22,111 nt of DNA, taken from assembly GCA_003599205.1 (NCBI GenBank), contig QZJA01000012.1:1-22111 (forward strand). Direction: 5' to 3'. Position 1 is the first letter of the stretch, and each line of letters opens with the position of its first letter. Source of the stretch: Candidatus Parcubacteria bacterium. GTDB taxonomy: Bacteria; Patescibacteriota; Patescibacteriia; UBA1558; GWA2-36-10. The position numbers and the translations under genes were made by a program. The notes under the pieces are model-generated. The model had not been told where the DNA came from, made no database searches, and was given only the letters and a program-made list of their open reading frames with translations. This document shows, piece after piece, positions 14,772 to 21,920 of this stretch.

Positions 14772-16583
14772 ATGAATTTATTTCATACCAATAACTATCA
14801 GGTATCACAGCTGAGAATAAATGCCCTGCAAGGGGTCATTTTTTTCTTGGTTTTGGGTATTATTGCCCGTCTTTTTTATTTGCAGGTTATAGAAAATGAT
14901 TCTTATGTAGCTCTTGGCATGCAGCAGAGATCAGTTATTCGTGATATTAGTCCAGAAAGAGGACGTATTTTTGCTTTGGCTTCAGCTGATGATACGGCTG
15001 ATTATTATCCTTTAGCAACCAATAAAGTTTTTTATGAAATAGGTGTTTATCCCAACAAAATAAATCGACCACAAAATGTGGCGGATATTTTTGTAGAAGT
15101 TTTGGCTTTGAATGAAGAGGATGCAGAGAAAGTCCTACAAAAAGTCAAAAAAACAGGTGATGGCTTTGAATTGATAGCCAAGGATGTCTCCAAAGAAAAA
15201 GTAGATTTGCTCAAAGAAAAATTTGAAGCAATGAGGTTTGATATAAATAAAGACAAAGGTGAAGAGGACAAGATTGATAATCTGGAAGAAATGGGTTTGA
15301 GTTTTTATAAAAATGTCTTACGTTATTATCCCGACGAAGATATAGGTTCACACATACTTGGATTTTTGGGTTATGGAGATGATGGCTATTCTCGCGTCGG
15401 CAAATATGGTTTAGAGGCTTATTTTGAAGAAGAGTTGGCTGGTGATGGCGGACAAATCGTTGGCGAAGCAGATGTTGCTGGTCGATTGGTTTCTAGTAAT
15501 CAAGGTCGGGCAGTGGAAAATGGTTTGGATGTAGTTCTGACAATTGATCGTACAGTTCAGTATGCTGTTTGTAAGTCTTTGGAAAAGGCGGTCAGTAAAT
15601 ATGATGCCAAAAGTGGTACAGTTATTGTCATGGAAACCCAGACAGGAGCTATTAGGGCGATGTGTAATTATCCTAGTTTTGATCCCAATGACTACAAAGG
15701 TGTAGATCCTGATATTTTTAACAATATCGCTGTTTATGGGGCTTATGAGCCCGGCTCAGTCATGAAAGTAATTTCTATGGCCATTGCCATGGATCAGGGT
15801 AAAGTAGAGCCTGATAGTACTTATAAGGATGAAGGTGAAATAAAATTTGCTGGCGGTTTAGTAATTAGAAATGCTGGCAATCAGAAATATGGTTTGATTG
15901 ATATGAAAGAGGTTTTGTCTTCTTCAGTCAATACTGGAGTAGTTTTTGCCACTTCCGAAGTGAATAATCATATCTTTGAGGAGTACATGAAAAAATTTGG
16001 TTTTGGAGAGCCGAGTGGTTTGCTCATTAGCCAAGATACAAAGGGTAATATTGATGCCTTGGCTAAAGAGGGAGATATTTATAAAGCCACATCATCTTAC
16101 GGTCAAGGTATAACAGTCACACCTATCCAGATGCTTAATGCTGTCAATGTAATAGCCAATCGGGGTAAACTGGTTCAACCTTATATTGTCAGCCAAGTAA
16201 AAGATGATGACGTTGTAGTAGAAGAATTTCAGCCCAAAGTAGTTCGTCAGGTGATTGACACAGCTACTGCTTCAAAGATATCGGCTATGATGGTCAATAC
16301 TGTGGACGTTGGTCATTCAAAAAAGGCTGGAGTGGAAGGATATTATGTAGCCGGTAAGACTGGTACGGCTCAGGTTGCTAATTTGGACTCAGGCAGTTAT
16401 TATTCCAATAAGTTTATCCATAATTTTGTCGGTTTTGGCCCCAATGATAATCCAAAATTCACCATGATTACCAAATTAGATTATCCTACTTCAGCTCCTT
16501 ATGCTGAAAGTACGGCGGCGCCGCTATTTGGCGAAATAGCCAAGTTTCTGTTAGAATATTATCAAATCCCACCAAAGAGATGA
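14772..16583 (+). CDS. ftsI: Peptidoglycan transpeptidase FtsI (class B PBP)
   Basis: This 603-residue septal transpeptidase cross-links new peptidoglycan. It has a membrane anchor at about 18-38, then the N-terminal pedestal with the class B motif RSVIRDISPERGRIFA (53-68). An insert rich in Lys/Glu/Asp follows (about 105-175), then the transpeptidase domain. The active site is complete: SxxK in YEPGSVMKV (Ser329, Lys332), SxN in SSSVNTG (Ser385-Asn387) and KTG in AGKTGTAQ (529-531). No PASTA domains follow. The stop overlaps the murF start (ATGA), so translation is coupled. It sits in the dcw cluster after the FtsL-like gene, which supports the division role over an elongation-type PBP2. Confidence 0.93.
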   Translation: MNLFHTNNYQVSQLRINALQGVIFFLVLGIIARLFYLQVIENDSYVALGMQQRSVIRDISPERGRIFALASADDTADYYPLATNKVFYEIGVYPNKINRPQNVADIFVEVLALNEEDAEKVLQKVKKTGDGFELIAKDVSKEKVDLLKEKFEAMRFDINKDKGEEDKIDNLEEMGLSFYKNVLRYYPDEDIGSHILGFLGYGDDGYSRVGKYGLEAYFEEELAGDGGQIVGEADVAGRLVSSNQGRAVENGLDVVLTIDRTVQYAVCKSLEKAVSKYDAKSGTVIVMETQTGAIRAMCNYPSFDPNDYKGVDPDIFNNIAVYGAYEPGSVMKVISMAIAMDQGKVEPDSTYKDEGEIKFAGGLVIRNAGNQKYGLIDMKEVLSSSVNTGVVFATSEVNNHIFEEYMKKFGFGEPSGLLISQDTKGNIDALAKEGDIYKATSSYGQGITVTPIQMLNAVNVIANRGKLVQPYIVSQVKDDDVVVEEFQPKVVRQVIDTATASKISAMMVNTVDVGHSKKAGVEGYYVAGKTGTAQVANLDSGSYYSNKFIHNFVGFGPNDNPKFTMITKLDYPTSAPYAESTAAPLFGEIAKFLLEYYQIPPKR

Positions 16584-17845
16584 AAAAGTTTTTATACCTA
16601 ATTTTAAAGGTTTTAGCTAAAATTGTTATCAACAAATACCGGCCCAAAGTGGTGGCCATTACTGGTAGTGTTGGTAAAACCTCAGCTAAAGAGGCTATTG
16701 CTTCAGTTTTGCAGGCCAGATTTAGTGTTTATCGAAATTCAAAAAATTATAATAATGAAGTTGGTTTACCCTTGACTATTTTGGGTGTGAGTCGATCGGG
16801 GGGTAAAAATGTTTTTCGCTGGCTTTATATTTTTATTTATAGTCTTAAAATAATTTTGTTTAAAGACAAAGAATATCCGCAAGTTTTGATATTGGAGATG
16901 GGAGCGGACAAGCCGGGGGATATAAATTATCTGACATCAATTGCCAAGCCAGATTTAGCAGTAATAACTGCTATTGGTCATAGCCATATGGAATTTTTTG
17001 GTAGCTTGGAAAATATTGTTAAAGAAAAAAGTAGTATTTTGGCTAGATTAAAAAATACTGACTGGGCTATTATAAATGGCGATGACAATAATTTGTCTGC
17101 AACCATAAAGAATTGTCAGAGTAAAATAAAAACTTTTGGCCAAAATGAAACAAATGAAGTAAGAATTTCTGATATAAAAATCAGTAAAAGAGGCAATCAA
17201 TATGGCACTAGCTTCAAGTTGATTTATGGTGGATCATCAGTACCGATGTTTTTGCCAGCAGTTTTGGGTTGGCAACACGCTCAAGCCGCTGCTAGCGGAG
17301 CAGCTGTGGCTCTAGCTCTAGGTATGAATTTGGTTGAGGTAGGCGAGAGTTTACAAAATTATCAGTCAGCCAGAGGCAGGACAAATTTGATCTTGGGAGT
17401 TAAAAACAGTTTTATTATTGATGATACTTATAATTCTTCTCCTCAATCATCCAAGGCAGCTTTAGAAATTTTAGCGGAAATGCCAAGTTCTGGCAGAAAG
17501 ATTGTTGTCTTTGGGGATATGTTGGAATTGGGGGCCGTATCAGAACAAGCTCACAAAGCAGTTGGCAAAAAGTTAGTAGAATTAAAAATTGATTATTTGT
17601 TTGTAGTTGGTGAAAGATCTCGTGATATTGCTCGAGGAGCTAAGGCTGCTGGCATGAGTGAAGACAAGATTTATCATTTTCCTCATACTATGGAAGCAGG
17701 TGCTTTTCTTCAAGAGCGTTTAAAAGCAGAGGATATTATATTAATTAAGGGTTCACGAGGGGCAAAAATGGAGCAAGTTGTGTATGAAATAATGGCCAAA
17801 CCATGGTTGGCTGATGAGTTATTGGTTGGGTCAGTGAGTAAATAG
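16580..17845 (+). CDS. murF: MurF-like ligase lacking the usual first domain
   Basis: The family adds D-Ala-D-Ala to UDP-MurNAc-tripeptide with ATP in the cytoplasm. This 421-residue protein has the ATP loop AITGSVGKTSAKE at 26-38, LEMGADKPGDINYLTSIAKPD and ITAIGHSHMEFFGS (Mg and ATP site), the carbamylated-lysine region VKEKSSIL, and the last-domain motif IDDTYNSSPQSSKAALE followed by VFGDMLELG. MurF normally has about 80-100 residues ahead of the P-loop that hold the UDP part of the substrate; here only 25 remain, forming a hydrophobic/basic helix (KKFLYLILKVLAKIVINKY). So the substrate may be held differently or by a partner. The DDTYN and LEMG motifs favour MurF over MurC/D/E. It closes the short dcw cluster. 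Confidence 0.82.
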   Translation: MKKFLYLILKVLAKIVINKYRPKVVAITGSVGKTSAKEAIASVLQARFSVYRNSKNYNNEVGLPLTILGVSRSGGKNVFRWLYIFIYSLKIILFKDKEYPQVLILEMGADKPGDINYLTSIAKPDLAVITAIGHSHMEFFGSLENIVKEKSSILARLKNTDWAIINGDDNNLSATIKNCQSKIKTFGQNETNEVRISDIKISKRGNQYGTSFKLIYGGSSVPMFLPAVLGWQHAQAAASGAAVALALGMNLVEVGESLQNYQSARGRTNLILGVKNSFIIDDTYNSSPQSSKAALEILAEMPSSGRKIVVFGDMLELGAVSEQAHKAVGKKLVELKIDYLFVVGERSRDIARGAKAAGMSEDKIYHFPHTMEAGAFLQERLKAEDIILIKGSRGAKMEQVVYEIMAKPWLADELLVGSVSK

Positions 17846-17891
17846 TCTGGACAATACTAGTAAAATCTGTTAGTAATATAGAGGTTATTTT

Positions 17892-17966
17892 GGCCCCATC
17901 GTCTAACGGTTAGGACGTCAGGTTCTCAACCTGGCAATCAGGGTTCGATTCCCTGTGGGGTCACCA
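17892..17966 (+). tRNA. tRNA-Glu (CTC)
   Basis: This is a full cloverleaf of 75 bases with encoded CCA. The acceptor pairs GGCCCCA/TGGGGTC, the D arm is GTC...GAC as in other Glu tRNAs, the anticodon loop TTCTCAA gives CTC, and the T arm is CAGGG-TTCGATT-CCCTG. It reads only GAG. It is 13 bases ahead of tRNA-Val and probably shares its transcript. Confidence 0.95.
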
Positions 17967-17979
17967 CAATATAAAATAT

Positions 17980-18056
17980 GGTCGCATGGCTCAGCTGGTT
18001 AGAGCGTCGCATTCACATTGCGAAGGTCCCTGGTTCGAGTCCAGGTGCGACCACCA
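17980..18056 (+). tRNA. tRNA-Val (CAC)
   Basis: This 77-base cloverleaf has encoded CCA. The acceptor is GGTCGCA/TGCGACC, the D arm GCTC/GAGC, the anticodon stem TCGCA/TGCGA with loop TTCACAT gives CAC, and the T arm is CCTGG-TTCGAGT-CCAGG. It reads only GTG. Confidence 0.95.
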
Positions 18057-18082
18057 AAAAAAGGCTTAATGGCCTATTTTTT
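18057..18082 (+). terminator. Likely terminator of the tRNA pair
   Basis: A run of A, then AGGC-loop-GCCT, then TATTTTTTG follow directly on the CCA of tRNA-Val. The core stem is short (four pairs), but the A-run and T-run can extend it with one mismatch. Confidence 0.6.
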
Positions 18083-18088
18083 GTTTAT

Positions 18089-18119
18089 AAAAAAATCCCC
18101 GAGTTTTTTAGGCTCGGGG
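18089..18119 (-). terminator. Terminator of the GC-rich gene
   Basis: On the minus strand CTCGGGG/CCCCGAG (18113-18119 with 18097-18103) forms a seven-pair stem, followed by A and seven T. Its style resembles the terminator behind rplU (19387-19418). A second hairpin without T-run (18124-18129 with 18135-18140) lies between it and the gene. Confidence 0.75.
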
Positions 18120-18156
18120 GGGTGCTACCGCAAGGGTAGCGGCGAAAGGACTGGTT

Positions 18157-18895
18157 GGAGGTCTAGCTCTCGGCCGCCTTGGGCTGCTGGCTCAGGCCGG
18201 CGTCGATCACCCGCTCGAGCTGGTCCTCGATGTTGGCGATGGCCAGCTTGATCAGCTTCTGGTTGCGGCTAGGCCGCGCGAAGGTGTAGCGGTGGTTGGG
18301 GTGGATGTCCATCTCCACCAGGCTGAAGCCGGCCTTGGTGACCGGATCGTCCTGGTGGTTGCCGTAGACCATGGCTCCGTCGGAGGGCTGGCCGTCGGAG
18401 CCGCGCAGGCCGACGCCGTAGGCCGAACGCAGGTTGGGGATGCCCCGGTTGATGTCCCAGTGGAAGTCCAGGACGGCGTTCACGCGCAGGGCGTTGGCCA
18501 TGGGCGGGAACTTGGCGCCGGCGCCGGCCTTCTTGATCAGCTCGAGCTGGTCGCGCAGGCCGCGCAGGACGTCGTTGAGGTAGTCGGTCGAGGTGATGGC
18601 CCGGGCGTAGATGGTGCTCGTGGTGGTGTACACCGCGAAGCTCACGGCGTTGTAGCCGCTGACGATGGGCAGGGGGCTCTTGTTGCCGGGCATGATGCAC
18701 ATGCCCTTCATGCCGCCCAGGCCCTCGCCGAGGAAGGCTTCCCGTCCGCGGAAGTCGAAGACGCCGAAGGCGACCTTGATGATCTCGGAACGCGAGTCGT
18801 TGTTGTCCGGGTGCTGGGTATTCATGGTTTTGCTCCTTCAGTAGACGGTTGGTGGAACTTGAGAATTCAGTTGGCCGAGTGAGCTAAAAACCTCC
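18157..18895. repeat. Imperfect inverted repeats flanking the GC-rich gene
   Basis: 18157-18175 and the reverse complement of 18873-18895 share three blocks in the same order: GGAGGT, TAGCT and CTCGGCC. That is 18 of the 19 bases on the left, with short gaps on the right. The left copy contains the stop codon of the gene; the right copy lies in its 5' leader. No target-site duplication is visible outside them. They may be element ends, or the two ends of the mRNA may pair. Confidence 0.45.
18163..18825 (-). CDS. Unknown protein, strongly GC-rich gene of foreign appearance
   Basis: I do not recognise this 220-residue protein. By my reading only about eight of its codons end in A or T, whereas its neighbours are AT-rich at that position; this bias also shows that the minus strand is the coding one. 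It appears soluble, with no signal peptide or clear membrane helix. It has a Gly-rich stretch (GEGLGGMKGMCIMPGNKSP, about 33-51), a Ser/Thr/Tyr-rich segment (SGYNAVSFAVYTTTSTIYARA), an amphipathic helix (YLNDVLRGLRDQLELIKKAG), one Cys, several His/Asp (DFHWDIN, YGNHQDD, DIHPNHRY) and a C-terminal helix (LIKLAIANIEDQLERVIDAG). The ATG has a good Shine-Dalgarno (AAGGAG, seven bases before), unlike most genes here. It has its own promoter and terminator. Transfer from a GC-rich donor is the best reading; an assembly join is the alternative. Confidence 0.75.
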   Translation of the reverse strand: MNTQHPDNNDSRSEIIKVAFGVFDFRGREAFLGEGLGGMKGMCIMPGNKSPLPIVSGYNAVSFAVYTTTSTIYARAITSTDYLNDVLRGLRDQLELIKKAGAGAKFPPMANALRVNAVLDFHWDINRGIPNLRSAYGVGLRGSDGQPSDGAMVYGNHQDDPVTKAGFSLVEMDIHPNHRYTFARPSRNQKLIKLAIANIEDQLERVIDAGLSQQPKAAES

Positions 18896-18973
18896 TTTTT
18901 AGAGAACAGATGTTTACACCCACACTTTTTTGGTGGGATTTTATTTTATATCATATATTATGTTTTTTGTCAA
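18826..18973 (-). promoter_or_regulatory. Promoter and structured 5' leader of the GC-rich gene
   Basis: On the minus strand a perfect -35 TTGACA (18968-18973) and TATAAA (18945-18950) are 17 bases apart. The expected start near 18938 gives a leader of about 113 bases. It begins with a hairpin (18933-18937 with 18919-18923), then a perfect seven-pair hairpin, CTAAAAA/TTTTTAG (18884-18902), whose loop on this strand is GGAGG. It ends with AAGGAG seven bases before the ATG. The promoter side is AT-rich like the host; the last 60 bases are GC-richer like the gene. Confidence 0.7.
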
Positions 18974-18993
18974 TACACAAATATCTACAACGG

Positions 18994-19022
18994 TTGACAA
19001 TTAAGCCAAAAGTTGCTAAACT
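18994..19022 (+). promoter_or_regulatory. Promoter of rplU
   Basis: A perfect -35 TTGACA (18994-18999) and -10 TAAACT (19017-19022) are 17 bases apart. It points away from the promoter of the GC-rich gene, with 20 bases between the two -35 boxes. The leader is only about 20 bases. Confidence 0.7.
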
Positions 19023-19047
19023 CCTATTGTTTTAAATTAAGAAAAAT

Positions 19048-19365
19048 ATGAAAGCTATAATAAAAACTGGTGGTAAACAATATCAAGTAGCCGAAGGCAC
19101 TACTCTAAAAATAGAAAAATTACCTAATGTTGAGACAGGTAAAAAGGTGGTTTTTGATCAGGTGCTTTTGTTGATTGATGATAAAGATAATATAACTGTA
19201 GGCAAGCCTTACATAGCCAAAGCTAAAGTAGAGGCTACCTTGGTCAATAACTTGAAAACTAAAAAAGTTGATGTCTTGAAGTATAAAAATAAAACTAGAT
19301 ATACTGTCAGACATGGTCACAGACATCATCTATCTCAAGTCAAAATTGACAAAATAGTTTTATAA
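19048..19365 (+). CDS. rplU: 50S ribosomal protein L21
   Basis: L21 (bL21) binds 23S rRNA in the large subunit. The 105 residues follow the family throughout: MKAIIKTGGKQYQVAEGTTLKIEKL at the start, the central VGKPYIAKAKVEATLV, and the RNA-binding tail with KKVDVLKYKNKTRYTVRHGHRHHLSQVKI. It is transcribed alone; the usual partner rpmA (L27) does not follow, as a terminator closes the unit. There is no clear Shine-Dalgarno and a short AT-rich leader. Confidence 0.96.
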   Translation: MKAIIKTGGKQYQVAEGTTLKIEKLPNVETGKKVVFDQVLLLIDDKDNITVGKPYIAKAKVEATLVNNLKTKKVDVLKYKNKTRYTVRHGHRHHLSQVKIDKIVL

Positions 19366-19386
19366 AAATCTGTTCTTAGATAATGA

Positions 19387-19418
19387 GAAAACCCCGAGTC
19401 GTAAGGCTTGGGGTTTTC
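19387..19418. terminator. Bidirectional terminator between rplU and recR
   Basis: 19387-19398 pairs with 19407-19418 (12 pairs, one G-T) around an eight-base loop. The A/T ends of the stem supply T-runs in both directions, serving rplU and the converging dnaB-ybaB-recR unit. Confidence 0.8.
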
Positions 19419-19420
19419 GT

Positions 19421-20017
19421 TTAAATTTGTTTTCTATTTTTTAGTGCTGAACTGAGAGTGACTTCATCAGTATATTCTATGTTGGCGCCCATGGGTATGC
19501 CACGAGCTAGTTGGCTGACTGTCAGAGGGTAGTTTTTTAGTAGTTTGGAGAGATAAATAGAAGTTGCTTCTCCTTCCATACTTTGGTCCAGTGCCAAAAT
19601 TATTTCTTTGATAACATTTTTTTCTAGGCGTTTTTCTAGTTCTTTTATTTTTAATTTATCAGGAGTAACCCCTTCAAGTGGACTCATTAGGCCATTGAGC
19701 AGATGATATACTCCGTCAAAGTCTCCAGTTTTTTCTATAGCTTCGACATCCTGATTGTGGGCTACTACGCAGACCAGACTTTTATCTCTAGCGGGATTGG
19801 CGCAGATATTGCATAGGCCATCATCGCTTAGGTTGAAACATTCTGGACAAAAATGTATTTTATTGTGGGCCTGAGTCAATGCTTCGGCAAATTCTCTGAC
19901 ATCATCTTGCCGGTGTAGCAAATCAAAAACTAGCCTGGTAGCAGTTTTTGGTCCAATACCAGGCAGTTTGTCGAATTGATCTATTAACCTTTGGATGAAG
20001 TCAGGTAGATGTTTCAT
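19421..20017 (-). CDS. recR: Recombination protein RecR
   Basis: RecR works with RecO (and RecF) to load RecA on gapped DNA. The 198 residues show a helix-hairpin-helix near 16-30 (KLPGIGPKTATRLVF), a four-Cys zinc site CPEC...CNIC (57, 60, 69, 72), a Toprim domain at about 80-175 (SLVCVVAHNQDVEAIEKTG, YHLLNGLMSPLEGVTPDKL, ILALDQSMEGEATSIYL), and the closing RGIPMGANIEYTDEVTLSSAL. All are normal in size and residues. Its ATG shares one base with the ybaB stop, so it is translationally coupled as the last gene of the unit. Confidence 0.96.
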   Translation of the reverse strand: MKHLPDFIQRLIDQFDKLPGIGPKTATRLVFDLLHRQDDVREFAEALTQAHNKIHFCPECFNLSDDGLCNICANPARDKSLVCVVAHNQDVEAIEKTGDFDGVYHLLNGLMSPLEGVTPDKLKIKELEKRLEKNVIKEIILALDQSMEGEATSIYLSKLLKNYPLTVSQLARGIPMGANIEYTDEVTLSSALKNRKQI

Positions 20018-20307
20018 TATTTCATGAAATTATCCAAACCACCCATTTGTTGCATCTTCATTGCCATTTTTCTTTGGATTTTTTTGATAGCATCAGCGAT
20101 GGCTTCGGTTATTTTCTTTTCCAATTCATTTTTTTTATCTGGAGAAAGATATTCTTTTTTTATATCCAAGGATTTTATTTCTTGGTTACCATCCATGATA
20201 ATTTTTACAGCGCTGTTTTCAGCTTCAACAGTTTCTTCAGCCATAGCGCTTTTTAGGGTATTGGCCTGTTTGCGCAAATCATTGAATTGTTTTAGTTTGT
20301 TGAACAT
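20017..20307 (-). CDS. ybaB: YbaB/EbfC family nucleoid-associated protein
   Basis: This 96-residue DNA-binding dimer of the YbaB/EbfC family usually lies next to recR. The N-terminal helix starts MFNKLKQFNDLRKQANTLKSAMAEE. The central strands are VEAENSAVKIIMDGNQEIKSLDIKKEYL, close to the family GxVxVxxxGxxxxxxxxI pattern. The C-terminal helix is Met-rich (RKMAMKMQQMGGLDNFMK), as is common in this family. Forty-one AT-rich bases separate it from dnaB, without a terminator. Confidence 0.9.
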   Translation of the reverse strand: MFNKLKQFNDLRKQANTLKSAMAEETVEAENSAVKIIMDGNQEIKSLDIKKEYLSPDKKNELEKKITEAIADAIKKIQRKMAMKMQQMGGLDNFMK

Positions 20308-20348
20308 TTTTATTTTATTAATTATTTATTAAATTTATTTTAGCGTAT

Positions 20349-21809
20349 TTAAGGAATATTTTGCCAGCCAATTTTAGCCTGAGGTGCTTTGCCGGTTTTA
20401 TTTTCTCCAGTAGAAGGTAGAGGAATATCATCAGCAAATTCAGTGTTTGGCAGATTATTGCTGTAGTTAGAGTCTAGGTTTTTGAAAGTAACTTTTTGTT
20501 CATCAAAGAATAAACGAGCTATGCCAGTAGGACCATTACGGTGTTTATCAACATGGATTTCTGCCAAAAATTTTTCATCTTCAGGACATTCACGACTTTT
20601 GTCTTTGGCTTTTCTATAAATAAACATCACAATATCAGCATCTTGTTCAATAGAGCCTGATTCTCTCAAGTCAGCCAGCTTAGGGATAGCTGGTGAGCGG
20701 CTTTCAACAGCACGAGAAAGCTGTGACAGAGCCAGAACGGGGATATCAAGTTCACGGGCGATTTGTTTGAGACCGCGGGAAATGGCTGATATTTCTTGGA
20801 CACGATTTTCACTCTGACGCATATCGCCACTATCCATGAGCTGTAGATAGTCGATTACCAAGAATCCGAGATTGTGTTCCATTTTCAGACGTCTGGCCTT
20901 GGTGCGGATTTGCATAATGTTGGCCATCGGGGAGTCATCAATAAATATTGGTGCTTCTGACAAGACACCCATAGCTCGGCCGATACGAGGGAAATCATCA
21001 TCTTCTTCTTTGTCTGATAGTCTGCCGGTACGCATGCGCCAGAGATCAACACCGGCCTCTGAAGCCAAAAGTCTGTCTACTAATTGTTCTTTGGACATTT
21101 CTAGAGAAAACATACCAACTGGAACTTTGGCTTTGACAGCAATATTTCGTAAAAGATCAAGCGCAAAAGTAGTTTTGCCTAGTGATGGTCGAGCGGCCAA
21201 AATTATTAAATCTGAATTTTGAAAACCAGATAGCAATCGATCTATTTCTGTATAGCCAGTAGGAATACCGCGAGTACCCTGACCGCCCATCTTGTGTAGT
21301 TCATCAATACGGGTGAATGTTTCGCCCAACACGTCTTTGATGGATATGAAGTTTTTCTTGAGTGATTCTTGGGAAATACCGAATAGTTTTTGTTCGGCCA
21401 TGTCCAGAAGTTTTTCTACATCTTCTGATTCAGAAAAAGAAAATTCAGAAATTTCGGCGGCTGCGTGTTCCAATTTTCTCAAAGTAGATTTTTTGCGGAT
21501 AGTATTGGCGTAGGATATTACGTGAGAAGAATTGGGCACGCCAGATGTCAGATCAGCCAAATAGGCTTTGCCACCGCTACCGGCTAGTTGTTTTTTTTCA
21601 TCCAGTCGATTGCTGACAGTAATGATGTCTATTGGTTCGTGCTTTTCAAAGAGATCAAGCATGGATTGATAGATCAAACCATGTGATTCTTTATAGAAAT
21701 CATCAGGACGCAGGGCATCGGATACTTTGATGATGGCATCTTTATCCAAAAGCAAAGCACCCAAAAGAGAGGCTTCGGCTTCTAAATTTTGCGGGGGAAT
21801 TTTAGACAT
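20349..21809 (-). CDS. dnaB: Replicative DNA helicase DnaB
   Basis: This hexameric 5'-3' helicase drives the replication fork. In its 486 residues, the N-terminal DnaB domain (about 5-105, PPQNLEAEASLLGALLLD) and linker helices are followed by the RecA-like motor. Walker A is ARPSLGKT (206-213, Leu for the usual Met), then GMFSLEMSKEQL, the Walker B FLVIDYLQLM, ALSQLSRAVE, LRESGSIEQDADIVMFIYR and the arginine-finger KHRNGPTG. There is no intein in the motor, a common place for one. The last 45 residues are a polar tail. It heads a unit with ybaB and recR where many bacteria have dnaX. The start is preceded by a leader of only about 14 bases without Shine-Dalgarno. Confidence 0.96.
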   Translation of the reverse strand: MSKIPPQNLEAEASLLGALLLDKDAIIKVSDALRPDDFYKESHGLIYQSMLDLFEKHEPIDIITVSNRLDEKKQLAGSGGKAYLADLTSGVPNSSHVISYANTIRKKSTLRKLEHAAAEISEFSFSESEDVEKLLDMAEQKLFGISQESLKKNFISIKDVLGETFTRIDELHKMGGQGTRGIPTGYTEIDRLLSGFQNSDLIILAARPSLGKTTFALDLLRNIAVKAKVPVGMFSLEMSKEQLVDRLLASEAGVDLWRMRTGRLSDKEEDDDFPRIGRAMGVLSEAPIFIDDSPMANIMQIRTKARRLKMEHNLGFLVIDYLQLMDSGDMRQSENRVQEISAISRGLKQIARELDIPVLALSQLSRAVESRSPAIPKLADLRESGSIEQDADIVMFIYRKAKDKSRECPEDEKFLAEIHVDKHRNGPTGIARLFFDEQKVTFKNLDSNYSNNLPNTEFADDIPLPSTGENKTGKAPQAKIGWQNIP

Positions 21810-21830
21810 GGGCTTGGTATTAGTAAAATC

Positions 21831-21859
21831 ATCTTAGCTTATTTGCCCTTATTTTTCAA
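21831..21859 (-). promoter_or_regulatory. Promoter of the dnaB-ybaB-recR unit
   Basis: On the minus strand TTGAAA (21854-21859) and TAAGAT (21831-21836) are 17 bases apart, ending 21 bases before the dnaB ATG. Confidence 0.65.
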
Positions 21860-21920
21860 GCCTTTTTTCTTCTCTTTTTATGTACAACTTATAAACACCT
21901 CAATCAGCTCCGATAGGTAA

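Noticed and set aside
18292..18882. Long plus-strand open frame opposite the GC-rich gene
   Set aside because: It is a typical antisense shadow in GC-rich DNA: Val/Ala/Gly/His-rich protein, no ribosome binding site, while the minus strand shows the strong third-base GC bias, Shine-Dalgarno and promoter.
17980..18895. tRNA-Val as attachment site of an integrated element
   Set aside because: I find no second copy of the tRNA 3' end on the far side of the GC-rich gene and no integrase in the window.
18919..18946. Plus-strand terminator (CCCAC/GTGGG hairpin followed by T-rich sequence)
   Set aside because: Only five pairs with a nine-base loop and an interrupted T-run; it better fits a hairpin at the 5' end of the minus-strand transcript.
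20349..21809. Intein or frameshift in dnaB
   Set aside because: The motor motifs run on without interruption and the length is that of a normal DnaB.
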